DNA of 64,000 bases. Origin: Arachis hypogaea. Lineage: Eukaryota; Streptophyta; Magnoliopsida; Fabales; Fabaceae. The stretch lies in assembly GCF_003086295.3 (NCBI RefSeq), contig NC_092038.1:105121837-105185836 (forward strand), written 5' to 3'. A model generated the notes under the pieces. That model had not been told where the DNA came from and did not search any database. It was given only the letters and a program-made list of their open reading frames with translations. Shown piece after piece: positions 29,684-42,665 of this stretch. Position 1 is the first letter of the stretch, and each line of letters opens with the position of its first letter. A program made the translations under genes and the position numbers.

Positions 29684-31208
29684 TGTTGAGTTTAGTTAAT
29701 AATAACAAGAATTAATGATGACAAATATGTTGATGGTTGGGTTAAAAGCCTAATTAGGGTTTGATGAAGTTGTTTAATGTTGCAGGCCCAAAAGTCTTGG
29801 AGCAGCCCAAACAAAGAAAATCATATATCTAAGCCAAAGTTACTTGGACCAAGGCTGCTAAAGAAAATTGAATCCATAACCTAGCTCATTCCCATTCAAG
29901 AAGAAGGAAAGCAACCCTCAACTTCTGCTAATGTTCAATTTGGGTAAAGCATAGAACTAAGAAAAAAGAGCTTCACTTTTTCTCTAAGCACCAAATAGGA
30001 AGGAAGGAAAAGCTCATCTTGGAAGCTAATGTCTAATCAAAATCAACTTGCTCAAGTTAAGCACAATCAAAACAAAAAAGGTAATTTGTTTTTATTTACA
30101 TGCAAGCCAATTGCTTGCTGTTTTTTTCTTTCATCTGCAAAACCATTTCGGACAATGTGGAGAAAGTGGTGGTTACTTTTCTCTGCCAGGAATCAATAGC
30201 TAATATTAAAACTTAAGGTTAATGGTTTGGATTTATCAAATTCATTGACGATCTATTTTCAAGGAATTTGTGTTGCTTATTTCTGAATTCAAATCCCTGA
30301 TTTTTTTTGTCTAAGAAAAGAAAAGAAAAGAAAGATCTCAATTGGTTCAAGATTCAAGGAGTTGACTTAGGAAGCAAACCCTAACTGAGGAAATAGAGCT
30401 CATACGAAAGGGAAAATCATCTTCATTTCTGCTTAAGGAAAGAGAACCCAAGAGAAGAGAAAAAAGAAACCTCACAAATTGAAGTTTGAAGTCTTGGAAG
30501 TATTGCACCTACGGTAAAAGGAGCATTCCGCCAAAGATGAAGAGCGACATTTGAGAGTTCAAAAATTGGGTCCAACATATAGAGTTTGAGTTATTCAACA
30601 TCATCTCCTTTATGGTCTATCATTATTCTATTTCTATGATGTATCTTTCTTTGTTTCTATTCAGTGGTAAAAGGCATATAAGTGAGACATTAAGAAAAGA
30701 CCATTGAGAGAAAAGGCATAGAGAGAAACTTGGAGAGAAAAGACAATATTTATTTCTTGTCTCTTTTGATTGTATTTTCTATTTTGCATCTTGTATCTGA
30801 TCTATCCTTTGCTAAGTTGGGTAAGTACTTAGTGTATTAAGAGTCTAGGACATTGCCTAGCCAAGTCAAGTTTATGTTGGAACTTTATTTGTCTCTAATA
30901 AGATTATGTTGAGTCCTTGAAAATTCGTGTATGTAATACTTGAAATGATAGTGAAATTCTACCAACATTGTGGTAGAGACTGGATGTAGGTTGCATTGCA
31001 CAAGGAAACTGAATCAGGATATATGACTGTGTCATCTTCTTCTTCCTACACTGATTTTGTTTTTCTCGATTTATGAGACAAAATAAAATTGTCTCTTGCA
31101 TAACACATATCGTAGACAGAATAGAAGCCAAGTTTTATTTCTGGTTTGAGGCAAAAATTAATCATGTTTAAAAGAAGGCCACAGATTCAACCTCTTTCTC
31201 TAGGCTAT
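29684..31208 (+). repeat. C1: Ty1/Copia 3' LTR (interrupted by S3)
   Basis: Begins TGTTGAG after a polypurine tract. It contains a Copia-LTR-like stretch (…gaaattctaccaacattgtggtagagactggatgtaggttgcattg…, 30952-30998) and a pyrimidine-rich end (…ttcaacctctttctctaggctat). S3 splits it at GCTAT; about ten more LTR bases (caagaacctt…) follow at 43015. Upstream is the 3' end of the interior only; no Copia pol is seen on this strand. Confidence 0.6.
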
Positions 31209-32377
31209 TGGTGCAGAATTTAAAGTCCACAAACTAGCCGACAAGTACACTGGGTCGTACCAAGTAGTACCACAAGTGAATGAGAGTCGATCCCATGAGG
31301 ATTGATGGACTAAACAACAATGGTTAAGTGATTTACTTAGTTAGACAAATAGAAAAGAGTATTGAGAGTTCAAATACATGAAACAGTAATTCAGAGAATC
31401 AGACAAGCAAGCAGTAAACAAGTTGTAAAGTATATATGGAAAAATAGTTAAGGCTTCAGAGATATCTATCTTCTGAATTGACTTTACGTACTAGCTATTT
31501 TAATCATGCAAGATTCAATTTATGGCAAACTATATGTGACTAAATCCTAATTTCTTAGACCTTTTTAGTCTCCTCTAACCTTCATCAATCGCCAATTTCT
31601 TGGTCACTTAATTCCAATTAGAGGATGCAGTTCAATTCTAGTTATATGCCACAAAAATTCTAATTACCCAAATATAAGAGGATTATATGTCATGTATCCT
31701 GTTAAGTCCAGATAATTAATAATTTAGGAGAAATTATTCTCAAGTTGTTGTTCAAGTAAAGAGCTTTTCCAAGTTATACAAGAACTCAATTAGAACAAGG
31801 GTCATACTTCTGTTCTACCCAAATTCATAAGATAAAGAACGAAAACAATTCTTGAATTAGAAATCAGTACATGAATTAAAATAGAAAAATAATAGTATCA
31901 ATCCATACAATAGACAGAGCTCTTAACCTTAAAAGTGGAGGTTTAGTTGCTCATGGTTCAGAGAGAAAACAAGGATTCTGTAAAACTATAAAGTGCAGAA
32001 TGAGGTAAGAGAAGAGATGAGCCTAAAGGGCTGATTCTTTTTCCTTTTATATCTAATCCTAATTAATGTAAATTGTATTTCCAAAAACTAAATAATATCT
32101 TTTCCTATTTTTAAAAGACTTAAAAGTTCAATCAGAATTAAAAGAGATCTTCATGGCTTTGCTGTTTGGGCGTGGGGACCATTTTGCTCATTAATGTTGG
32201 CGCCTAACTTGGTAATTGGGGCGCCTAACTTGGAGGGGGCAGAGTGGTTTGGGCACTTGGTGCGTGTGTTGCTTTGCCTAACTTGATGGAGGTTGAACCC
32301 TTTGTGCGTGCTTGTTGTGATTGGTGGCTTATGTTCATCTTGGTGCCTAACTGGAGAAACCTCAAGTTAGGGGCCAC

Positions 32378-34010
32378 TGGTGCACGAAATTGTATCATCA
32401 ATGGCGCCATCAACATGGTACGCTCAATTGCAATCTCAACTCTTTATCACAACTTCACACAACTAACCAGCAAGTGCACTGGGTCGTCCAAGTAATAAAC
32501 CTTACGCGAGTAAGGGTCGATCCCACGGAGATTGTTGGTATGAAGCAAGCTATGGTCATCTTGTAAATCTCAGTCAGGCGGATTCAAATGGCTATGGAGG
32601 ATTGATAATTAAAAGATAAATAAAACATAAAATAAAGATAGAGATACTTATGTAATTCATTGGTGAGAATTTCAGATAAGCGTTTGGAGATGCTTTGTCC
32701 CTTCCGTCTCTCTGCTTTCCTACTGTCTTCATCCAATCTTTCTTACTCCTTTCCATGGCAAGCTGTATGTTGGGCATCACCGTTGTCAATGGCTACAGTC
32801 CCGTCCTCTCAGTGAAAATGTTCAACGCGCTCTGTCATAGCACGGCTATTCATCTGTCGGTTCTCGATCATGTCGGAATAGAATCCAGTGATTCTTTTGC
32901 GTCTGTCACTAACGCCCCACAATCGCAAGTTTGAAGCTCGTCACAGTCATTCAATCCTTGAATCCTACTCAGAATACCACAGACAAGGTTTAGACCTTCC
33001 GGATTCTCAAGAATGGCCGCCAATGGATTCTAGCTTATACCACGAAGATTCTGATTAAGGAATCCAAGAGATACACATTCAAGCCTAGTTTGCATGTAGA
33101 ACGGAAGTGGTTGTCAGGCATGCGTTCATAAGTGAGAATGATGATAAGCGTCACATAATCATCACATTCACCAAGTTCTTGGGTGCGAATGAATATCTTA
33201 GAACAAGAATAAGCTGAATTGAATAGAAGAACAATAATAATTGCATTAATACTCGAGGTACAACAGAGCTCCACACCTTAATCTATGGTGTGTAGAAACT
33301 CCACCGTTGAAAATACATAAGAACAAGGTCTAGGCATGGCCGAGAGGCCAGCCTCCACGATCTAAGAACTAGACGTCCAAAGATGATAATACAATAGCAA
33401 AAGGTCCTATTTATAGAGAACTAGTAGCTTAGGGTTTACAGAAATGAGTAAATGACAAAAAAATCCAATTCCGGGCCCACTTGGTGTGTGCTTGGGCTGA
33501 GCATTGAAGCTTTCATGTGTAGAGACTTTTCTTGGAGTTAAACGCCAGCTTTTGTGCTAGTTTGGGCATTTAACTCCAGCTTTTGTGCCAGTTCCGGCGT
33601 TAAACGCCGGGTATTCTTAAGCTGATTTGGAACACCGGTTTGGGCCATCAAATCTCGAGCAAAGTATGGACTATTATATTGCTCGAAAGCCCTTGATGTC
33701 TACTTTCCAACGCAATTGAGAGCGCGCCAATTGGGCTTCTGTAGCTCCAAAAAATCTACTTCGAGTGTAGGGAGGTCAGAATCCAACAGCATCTGTAGTC
33801 CTTTTCAGCCTCTGAATCAGATTTTTGCTCAGGTCCCTCAATTTCAGCCAGAAAATACCTGAAATCACAAAAAAACACACAAACTCATAGTAAAGTCCAG
33901 AAAAGTGAATTTTAAATAAGAACTAATAAAAATATAATAAAAACTAGCTAAGACATACTAAAAACATACTAAAAACAATGCCAAAAAGCGTATAAATTAT
34001 CCGCTCATCA
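32378..34010 (-). repeat. E3 3' LTR
   Basis: 1633 bp, TGATGAGCGGATAATTTATACGC... (minus) to ...CGTGCACCA. TATA-like TATAAATAGG at 33415-33406; AACGCC palindromes near 33535-33610. Confidence 0.9.
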
Positions 34011-34047
34011 CAACACCAAACTTAAATTGTTGCTTGTCCCCAAGCAA
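34011..34047 (-). promoter_or_regulatory. 3'-LTR-proximal hairpin and PPT-equivalent, E3
   Basis: On the minus strand TTGCTTGGGGACAAGCAA (34047-34030), then TTTAAGTTTGGTGTTG running to the LTR. Identical to E1 and E2. Confidence 0.65.
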
Positions 34048-35098
34048 CTGAAAATCAAATAGGATAAAAAGAAGAGAATATACATTGAATTCCAAAAATA
34101 TCTATGAAGATCAGTATTAATTAGATGAGCGGGGCTTTTAGCTTTTTGCCTTTGAACAGTTTTGGCATCTCACTTTATCCTTTGAAGTTCAGAATGATTG
34201 GCTTCTATAGGAACTCAGAATCCGGATAGTGTTATTGATTCTCCTAGTTAAGTATGATGATTCTTGAACACAGCTACTTTATGAGTCTTGGTCGTGGCCC
34301 AAAGCACTCTGTTTTCCAGTATTACCACCGGATACATCCATGCCACAGACACATAACTGGGTGAACCTTTTCAGATTGTGACTCAGCTTTGCTAGAGTCC
34401 CCAATTAGAGGTGTCCAGGGTTCTTAAGCACACTCTTTTTGCTTCGGATCACAACTTTAACCGCTCAGTCTCAAGTTTTCACTTGACACCTTCACGCCAC
34501 AAGCACATGGTTAGGGACAGCTTGGTTTAGCCGCTTAGGCCAGGATGTTATTCCTGTAGGCCCTTGTATCCACTGATGCTCAAAGCCTTGGATCCTTTTT
34601 ATTTTTTACCCTTGCCTTTTTGTTTAAAGGGCTATTGGCTTTTTCTACTTTTTTTTAATTCACTGCTTTTTCTTACTTCAAGAATCATTTTTATGATTTT
34701 TCAGATCCTGAGTAACATGTCTCCTTTTTCATCATTCTTTCAAGAGCCAACAATTTTAACATTCATGAACAACAAATTCAAAAGACATATGCACTGTTCA
34801 AGCATACATTCAGAAATCAAAAGTATTGCCACCACATCAAAATAATTAATCTGTTATAAAATTCGAAATTCATGCAATTCTTCTCTTTTTCAATTAAGAA
34901 CATTTTTCATTTAAGAAAGGTGATGGATTCATAGGACATTCATAATTTTAAGGCATAGATACTAAGACACTAATGATCATAAGACACAAACATAAATAAA
35001 ACATAAAGCACAATTTTCGAAAAACAAAAAAATAAAGAACAATGAGATTAAAGAACGGGTCCACCTTAGTGATGGCGGCTTGCTCTTCCTCTTGAAGA
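34048..35098 (-). other. E3 3' non-coding tail
   Basis: Homologous to 18162-19218 of E2 in reverse. Apparent ORFs here correspond to non-coding sequence in E2. Confidence 0.7.
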
Positions 35099-36211
35099 TC
35101 ATATGGAGTGCTTGAGCTCCTCAATGTCTCTTCCTTGCCTTTGTTGCTCCTCTCTCATGATTATTTGATCTTCTCTAATTTCATGGAGGAGGATGGAATG
35201 TTCTTGGTGCTCCACCCTTAGTTGTCCCATGTTGGAACTCAATTCTCCTAGGGAGGTGTTGATTTGCTCCCAATAGTTTTGTGGAGGAAAGTGCATCCCT
35301 TGAGGCATCTCAGGGATTTCATGATGAGGAATTTTCTCATGTCCATGAGTGGGATCTCTTGTTTGCTCCATCCTCTTCTTAGTGATGGGCTTGTCCTCAT
35401 CAATGAGGATGTCTCCCTCTATGTTTATTCCAACTGAATTACAGAGGAGACAAATGAGATGAGGGAAGGCTAACCTTGCCAAGGTAGAGGACTTGTCCAC
35501 CACCTTATAAAGTTCTTGGGATATAACCTCATGAACTTCTACTTCCTCTCCAATCATGATGATATAAATCATGATAGCCCGATCTATAGTAGCTTCGGAC
35601 CGGTTGCTATTGGGAATGATTGAGCGTTGGATAAACTCCAACCATCCCCTAGCCACGGGCTTGAGGTCATGCCTTCTCAGTTGAACCGGCTTCCCTCTTG
35701 AATCTCTCTTCCATTGAGCGCCCTCTTCACAAATGTCTATGAGGACTTGGTCCAACCTTTAATCAAAGTTGACCCTTCTAGTGTAGGGGTGTTCATCTCC
35801 TTGCATCATGGGCAAGTTGAATGCCAACCTTACATTTTCCGGACTAAAATCTAAGCATTTCCGCCGAACCATTGTAAGCCAATTCTTTGGGTCCAAGTTC
35901 ACACTTTGATCATGGTTCTTGGTGATCCATGCATTGGCATAGAACTCTTGAACCATTAAGATTCTGACTTGTTGAATGGGGTTGGTAAGAACTTCCCAAC
36001 CTCTTCTTTGGATCTCATGTTGGATCTCCGGATATTCACTCTTTTTGAGTTTGAAAGGGACCTCGGGGATCACCTTCTTCATGGCCACAACTTCATAGAA
36101 ATGGTCTTGATGCACCCTTGAGATGAATCTCTCCATCTCCCATGACTCGGAGGTGGAATCTTTTACCTTCCCTTTCCTCTTTCTAGAGGTTTCTCCAGCC
36201 TTAGGTGCCGA
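35099..36211 (-). pseudogene. E3 ORF3 pseudogene
   Basis: Homologue of E2 ORF3. The start codon position (36211-36209) reads TCG, so the start is lost; the next Met is MERFISRVHQ at 36136. A TAA at 35758-35756 replaces Gln of the conserved NQRLDQVL, and a TGA cuts off the basic C-terminal tail. The remaining text keeps the core (VIPEVPFKLKKSEYPEI, ILMVQEFYANAWITKNHDQS, PNSNRSEATIDRAIMI) and the Glu-rich coiled-coil-like end. Confidence 0.85.
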
Positions 36212-36249
36212 AAATGGTTATGGAAAAAAACAAAAAGCAACGCTTTTAC

Positions 36250-36287
36250 CACACTAAACTTAGAAGGTTTGCTCGTCCTCGAGCAAA
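36250..36287 (-). promoter_or_regulatory. Hairpin + AAGTTTAGTGT module upstream of ORF3, E3
   Basis: On the minus strand TTTGCTCGAGGACGAGCAAA (36287-36268), the same 8-bp stem as E2, then CTAAGTTTAGTGTGG. Lies about 40 bases before the former ORF3 start. Confidence 0.6.
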
Positions 36288-36716
36288 AGAGGAAAGAAAG
36301 GAGTAGAAGAAGAAGAAAATGGAAGAGATGGAGGGGGCTTTATGGTTCGGCCAAGAGGGAGAAGTAGTGTTTAGGTTGTGTGAAAATGAAGAAGTGAAGA
36401 AGGGTTTATATAGGGGTTGAGAGAGGGGTAGGGTTCGGCCATTATGGGTGGGTTTGGGAGGGAAAGTGGTTTGAATTTAGATGGTAGGGTAGGTGGGGTT
36501 TTATGAAGGATGGATGTGAGTGGTAAAGAGAATGGTGGGATTTGATAGGTGAGGGTTTTTTTTTTTTTTGGGAAGAGGTATTGAGGTGATTGGTGAATGG
36601 GTGAAGAAGAGAGAGTGGTGGGGTAGGTGGGAATCCTGTGGGGTCCACAGATCCTGAGGTGTCAAGGATAGCTCATTCCTGCACCAAGTGGCGTGTAAAA
36701 TGCCCTTTCTGCCAAT

Positions 36717-36890
36717 CCTGGCGTTAAACGCCGGGCTGCTGCCCTTTTCTGGCGTTAAACGGCAGTCTGGTGCCCCTTTCTAGCGTTAAACGCCAATCTG
36801 GTGCCCCTTTCTGGCGTTAAACGCCCAGAATGGTGCCAGACTGGGCGTTAAATGCCCATTTGCTGCCCTTACTGGCGTTTAAACGCCAGC
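36717..36890. repeat. Palindromic minisatellite, E3 spacer
   Basis: Six copies of CTGGCGTTAAACGCCAG-like palindromes spaced about 30 bp, in the spacer between gag and ORF3, with GGTGCCCCTTT-like spacers. Confidence 0.85.
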
Positions 36891-37029
36891 AAGCTTTTCC
36901 TCCAGGGTGTGCTATTTTTCTTTCTATTTTTTCATTCTGTTTTTGCTTTTTCAATTGTTTTTGTGACTTCACATGATCATCAACCTACAGAAAACATAAA
37001 ATAACAATGGAAAATAGATAAATATAACA

Positions 37030-37054
37030 TTGGGTTGCCTCCCAACAAGCGCTT
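37030..37054 (-). other. Conserved AAGCGCTT hairpin element, E3
   Basis: On the minus strand AAGCGCTT (37054-37047), then TTGGG-AGGCAA-CCCAA (37045/41 and 37034/30), same as E2. Confidence 0.7.
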
Positions 37055-37267
37055 CTTTAATGTCAGTAGCTTGACAGTGGGCCCTCATGGAGCCTCACAG
37101 ATGTTCAGAGCAATGTTGGAACCTCCCAAACTTAGAGTTTGAATGTGGGGATTCAACACCAAACTTAAAATTTGGTTGTGGCCTCCCAACACCAAACTTA
37201 AAGTTTGACTGTGGGGGCTCTGTTTGACTCTGTTTTGAGAGAAGCTCTTCATGCTTCCTCTCCATGG

Positions 37268-39426
37268 TTACATAGGGATATCCTTGTTTAGAAACACAAA
37301 GGATTCTTCATTCACTTGAATGATCAATTCTCCTCTGTCAACATCAATCACAGCCTTTGCTGTGGCTAGGAAGGGTTTGCCAAGGATGATGGATTCATCC
37401 ATGCACTTCCCAGTCTCTAGGACTATGAAATTAGCAAGGATGTAATGGTCTTCAATCTTTACCAGAACATCCTCTACAAGTCCATAAGCTTGTTTTCTTG
37501 AATTGTCTGCCATCTCTAGTGAGACTCTTGTAGCTTGTACCTCAAAGATCCATAGCTTCTCCATTACAGAGAGAGGCATGAGGTTTATGCTTGACCCTAG
37601 GTCACACAGAGCCTTCTCGAAGGTCATGGTGCCTATGGTACAAGATATTGAGAACTTCCCAGGATCCTGTCTCTTTTGAGGTAATCTCTGCCTAGTCAAG
37701 TTATCCAGTTCTTTGGTGAGCAAGGGGGTTCATCCTCCCAAGTCTCATTACCAAATAACTTGTCATTTAGCTTCATGATTGCTCCAAGGTACTTAGCAAC
37801 TTGCTCTTCAGTGACATCTTCGTCCTCTTCAGAGGAAGAATACTCATCAGAGCTCATGAATGGCAGAAGTAAATCCAATGGAATCTCTATGGTCTCAGTA
37901 TGAGCCTCAGATTCCCATGGTTCCTTATTAGGGAACTCATTGGAGGCCAGTGAACGTCCATTGAGGTCTTTCTCAGTGGCGATCACTGCCTCTTTCTCCT
38001 CTCCAAATTTGGCCATATTGATGGCCTTACACTCTCCTTTTGGATTCTCTTCTGTATTGCTTGGAAGAGTACTAGGAGGGAGTTCAGTAACTTTCTTCCT
38101 CAGCTGACCCACTTGTGCCTCCAAGTTTCTAATGGAGGACCTTGTTTCAGTCATGAAACTTTGAGTGGTTTTGATTAGATCAGAGACCATGGTTGCTAAG
38201 TCAGAGTGGCTCTGCTTAGAATTCTCTGTCTGTTGCTGAGAAGATGATGGAAAAGGCTTGCCATTGCTAAACCTATTTCTTCCACCATTATTGTTGTTGA
38301 AACCTTGTTGAGGTCTCTGTTGATCCTTCCATGAGAGATTTAGATGATTTCTCCATGAAGGATTATAGGTGTTTCCATAGGGTTCTCCCATGTAATTCAC
38401 CTCTTCCATTGATGGGTTCTCAGGATCATAAGCTTCTTCTTCAGATGAAGTGTCCTTAGTACTGCCTGGTGCAGCTTGCATTCCAAACAGGCTTTGAGAA
38501 ATCATATTGACTTGCTGAGTCAATATTTTGTTCTGAGCCAATATGGCATTCAGAGTATCAATCTCAAGAACTCCTTTCTTCTGATTCGTCCCATTGTTCA
38601 CAGGATTTCTTTCAGAAGTGTACATGAATTGGTTATTTGCAACCATTTCAATGAGTTCTTGAGCTTCTGCAGGCGTCTTCTTTAGATGAAGAAATCCTCC
38701 AGCAGAGCTGTCCAATGACATCTTGGACAGTTCAGACAGACCATCATAGAAGATACCTATGATGCTCCATTCAGAAAGCATGTCAGAATGACACTTTCTG
38801 ATCAATTATTTGTATCTTTCCCAAGCTTCATAGAGGGATTCACCTTCCTTTTTCCTGAAGATTTGGACTTCCACTCTAAGCTTACTCAATTTTTGAGGTG
38901 GAAAGAACTTTGCCAAGAAGGTATTGACTAGCTTTTCCTAAGAGTTCAGGCTTTCTTTAGGTTGTGAGTCCAACCATATCCTAGCTCTGTCTCTTACAGC
39001 AGAAGGGAATAGCATAAGTCTGTAGACCTCAGGGTCAACCCCATTGGTCTTGACAGTGTCACAGATTTGCAAGAATTCAGCTAAAAACTGATGAGGATCT
39101 TCCAATGGAAGTCCATGAAACTTGCAACTCTGTTGCATTAAAGAAACTAATTGAGGCTTAAGCTCAAAGTTGTTTGCTCCAATGGCAGGGATAGAGATGC
39201 TTCTCCCATAGAAGTCGGGAGTAGGTGCAGTAAAGTCACCCAGCACCTTCCTTGCATTGTTGGCATTGTTGTTGTTTTTGGCTGCCATGTCTTTTTCTTG
39301 TTTGAAGATTTCTGTTAGGTTCTCTACAGAGAGTAGTGCTTTAGCTTCTGTTAGCTTTCGCTTTAGGGTCTTTTCAGGTTCAGGGTCAGCCTCAACAAGA
39401 ATGCTTTTGTCTTTGCTCCTGCTCAT
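37268..39426 (-). pseudogene. E3 gag-protease pseudogene
   Basis: Homologue of E2 gag-protease. Starts MSRSKDKSILVEADPEPEK at 39426. Breaks: TAG for the Trp of the conserved SWDKLV at about 38940; TAA for Gln of ERYKQ at about 38808; and a one-base deletion near 37725 that shifts the frame into the protease part. Recognisable: Gag domain (YRLMLFPSAVRDRARIWLDS), Asn/Gln-rich centre with [10 protein letters not shown], protease with CDLGSSINLMP and IILGKPFLATAKAVIDV. Its C-terminus is shorter than E2's. Confidence 0.88.
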
Positions 39427-41016
39427 ATGAAAGAGAAGAGAACAAGAAAATATGGAATCCTCTATGTCACAGTATAGAGATTCCTTGAGATGTCAGAGGA
39501 AAAGAATAATAGAAGGAGGAAGTAGAAGAAGAAGAATTCAAACTTATCAAGAGAGATAGACTTCGAATTGTTGATAGTGGAGGAGTGTTAGTCCTTAAAT
39601 AGAAGGATGTGAGAAGAGGAGAAGAATTTTCGAAAATAAATTAAAAGATTTTGAAGAAATTTTGAAAAATTGAAGAATGATTTTTGAAAATTAAAGTTGG
39701 GAAAGAAACAAAGTGATTTTTGAAAAAGATTTTGAAATTAGAAATAAAAAAGATTGAAAATTATTTGGAAAAAGATGTGATTAAGAAGATATGATTGAAG
39801 AGTTATGGTTTTGAAAAGATATGATTGAAAAGATATGATTGAGAAACAATTTAAAAAGATTTGATTTTTAAAATTAATGACTTGGCTAACAAGAAATTTA
39901 AAGGATATAATTCAAACATTAAACCTTTCTTAACAGAAAAGGCAACATACTTGAAATGTTGAATCAAATCATTAATTGTAGGCAAGTATTTTTGAGAATG
40001 GAAAGAAATTGATTTTGAAAAATTATGAAAACTTGAAAAAAATTTGAATTAAAAACAAAATCTTCCCTCTTATGCCATTCTGGCGTTAAACGCCTAGAAT
40101 GATGAAAAAAATTTGAATTAAAAACAAAATTTTCCCTCTTGTGCCATCCTGGTGTTAAACGCCCAGAATGGTATCCATTCTGACATTTAACGCCCAAAAT
40201 GCTACCCTTTTGGGCGTTAAATGCCTAGCCAGGTACCCTGGCTGGCGTTTAAACGCCAGTTTTCCTTCCTCACTGGGCATTTTGAACGCCCAGCTTTTTC
40301 TGTGTAATTCCTCTGCTGCCTGTTTTGAATCTTCAATTCTCTATATTATTGACTTGAAAAGACACAAATTAAAAATTTTTTTGAATTTTTAATGATGAGG
40401 AATAATCAAAATGCAACTAAAATCAAATAAACAATGCATGCAAGACACCAAACTTAGAAGTTTGTATACTATTGACACTAACAAATTGAGAATGCATATG
40501 AGAAACAACAAAAAACTCAAGACAACAGAATTTAAAGATCAGAGTAAGGAAATCATCAAGAACAACTTGAAGATCAATGAAGAATATAATGCATGTAATT
40601 TTCGAAAATTAGAAGACTAAAAACATGCAATGTACACCAAACTTAAAATTAGACACTAGACTCAAACAAGAAACATAAAATATTTTTTATTTTAAGATTT
40701 TATAAATTTTTTTTTTGGTCTTTTCAAAAATTATTGGGAAAAGAAAAATAAGGATTTCAAAATTCTTAATGAGAATTTCCAGGAATCATGCAATGTTAGT
40801 CTAAAGCTTTAGTCAAAAAAGATCAGACATGGCTAGCCAAGTTTCAGCAGGACATTACATTCAAGAGCTAAATTGATGAGAATCAATCAGCTTTGGTGAT
40901 GATGAAAACATCATCTGAAACTCTAGAATTCATTCTTAAGAACTCTGAAGAACAAAATAAAATAAAATAACCTAATCTAAACAACAAGATGAACCGTCAG
41001 TTGTCCAAACTCGAAC
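39427..41016 (-). other. E3 untranslated leader
   Basis: 1.6-kb leader, A-rich on the plus strand, with the ACACCAAACTTA motif at about 40446 and 40634. A second palindrome cluster lies at 40079-40299 (about six GGCGTTAAACGCC-like copies), which E2's leader does not have. Confidence 0.7.
40079..40299. repeat. Palindromic minisatellite in E3 leader
   Basis: Copies such as CTGGCGTTAAACGCCTAG and TGGGCGTTAAATGCCTAG, plus a duplicated stretch gaaaaaaatttgaattaaaaac (40034-40125). Same palindrome type as in LTRs and spacers. Confidence 0.75.
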
Positions 41017-41036
41017 AATCCCCGGCAACGGCGCTA
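41017..41036 (-). other. Primer-binding site (tRNA-Asp type), E3
   Basis: Minus strand TAGCGCCGTTGCCGGGGATT, one substitution (G to A at position 2) from the intact site, consistent with ageing. Confidence 0.82.
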
Positions 41037-41042
41037 AAAACT

Positions 41043-42665
41043 TGGTGCACGAAATTATGATCATCAATGGCGCTATCAACATGGTACGCTCAATTGCAAT
41101 CTCAACTCTTTATCACAACTTCGCACAATTAACCAGCAAGTGCACTCGGTCGTCCAAGTAATAAACCTTACGCGAGTAAGGGTCGATCCCACGGAGATTG
41201 TTGGTATGAAGCAAGCAATGGTCATCTTGTAAATCTCAGTCAGGCGGAGTCAAATGGTTATGGAGGATTGATAATTAAAAAATAAACAAACATAAAATAA
41301 AGATAGAGATACTTATGTAATTCATTGGTGAGAATTTCAGATAAGCGTATGGAGATGCTTTGTCCCTTCCGTCTCTCTGCTTTCCTACTGTCTTCATCCA
41401 ATCCTTCTTACTCCTTTCCATGGCAAGCTGTATGTTGGGCATCACCGTTGTCAATGGCTACAGTCCCGTCCTCTCAGTGAAAATGTTCAACGCGCTCTGT
41501 CATAGCACGGCTATTCATCTGTCGGTTCTCGATCATGTCGAAATAGAATCCAGTGATTCTTTTGCGTCTGTCACTAACACACCACAATCGCGAGTTTGAA
41601 GCTCGTCACAGTCATTCAATTCTTGAATCCTACTCAGAATACCACAGACAAGGTTTAGACCTTCCGGATTCTCAAGAATGGCCGCCAATGGATTCTAGCT
41701 TATACCACGAAGATTCTGATTAAGGAATCCAAGAGATACACATTCAAGCCTTGTTTGCATGTAGAACGGAAGTGGTTGTCAGGCACGCGTTCATAAGTGA
41801 GAATGATGATGAGCGTCACATAATCATCACATTCACCAAGTTCTTGGGTGCGAATGAATATCTTAGAACAAGAATAAGCTGAATTGAATAGAAGAACAAT
41901 AATAATTGCATTAATACTCGAGGTACAGCAAAGCTCCACACCTTAATCTATGGTGTGTAGCAACTCCACCATTGAAAATACATAAGAACAAGGTCTAGGC
42001 ATGGCCGAGAGGCCAGCCCCCATGATCTAAGAACTAGACGTCCAAAGATGATAATACAATAGCAAAAGGTCCTATTTATAGAGAACTAGTAGCTTAGGGT
42101 TTACAGAAATGAGTAAATGACATAAAAATCCACTTCCGGGCCCACTTGGTGTGTGCTTGGACTGAGCATTGAAGCTTTCATGTGTAGAGACTTTTCTTGG
42201 AGTTAAACGCCAGCTTTTGTACCAGTTTGGGCGTTTAACTCCAGCTTTTGTGCCAGTTCCGGCGTTAAACGCTGGGAATTCTTGAGCTGATTTGGAACGC
42301 CGGTTTGGGCCATCAAATCTCGAGAAAAGTATGGACTATTATATATTGCTAGAAAGCCCTAGATGTCTACTTTCCAACTCATTTGAGAGCGCGCCAATTG
42401 GGCTTCTGTAGCTCCAAAATATTTACTTTGAGTGTAGGGAGGTCAGAATCCAACAGCATCTGCAGTACTTTTCAGCCTCTGAATCAGATTTTTGCTCAGG
42501 TCCCTCAATTTTAGCCAGAAAATACCTGAAATCATAGAAAAATATACAAACTCATAGTAAAGTCCAGAAAAGTGAATTTTAAATAAAAACTAATAAAAAT
42601 ATAATAAAAACTAGCTAAAACATACTAAAAACAATGCCAAAAAGCATATAAATATCCGCTCATCA
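41043..42665 (-). repeat. E3 5' LTR
   Basis: 1623 bp, pair of 32378-34010. Ends TCATCA at 42665 on the plus strand. Confidence 0.9.

Larger units (their letters stand above)
32378..42665 (-). mobile_element. E3: decayed non-autonomous Athila-type element
   Basis: Complete minus-strand element of about 10.3 kb: 5' LTR (42665-41043), primer-binding site, leader, gag-protease, spacer, ORF3, tail, hairpin/PPT module, 3' LTR (34010-32378). Same plan as E2, no polymerase. Flanks GCCAC (32373-32377) and GTCAC (42666-42670) match in 4 of 5 bases. The LTRs differ by roughly 3-4% in the parts I compared, so it is clearly older than E2 and E4. All its ORFs are broken. Confidence 0.9.

Noticed and set aside
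32240..32377. A separate gene fragment just left of E3
   Set aside because: It is part of solo LTR S3, whose other piece resumes at 42666.
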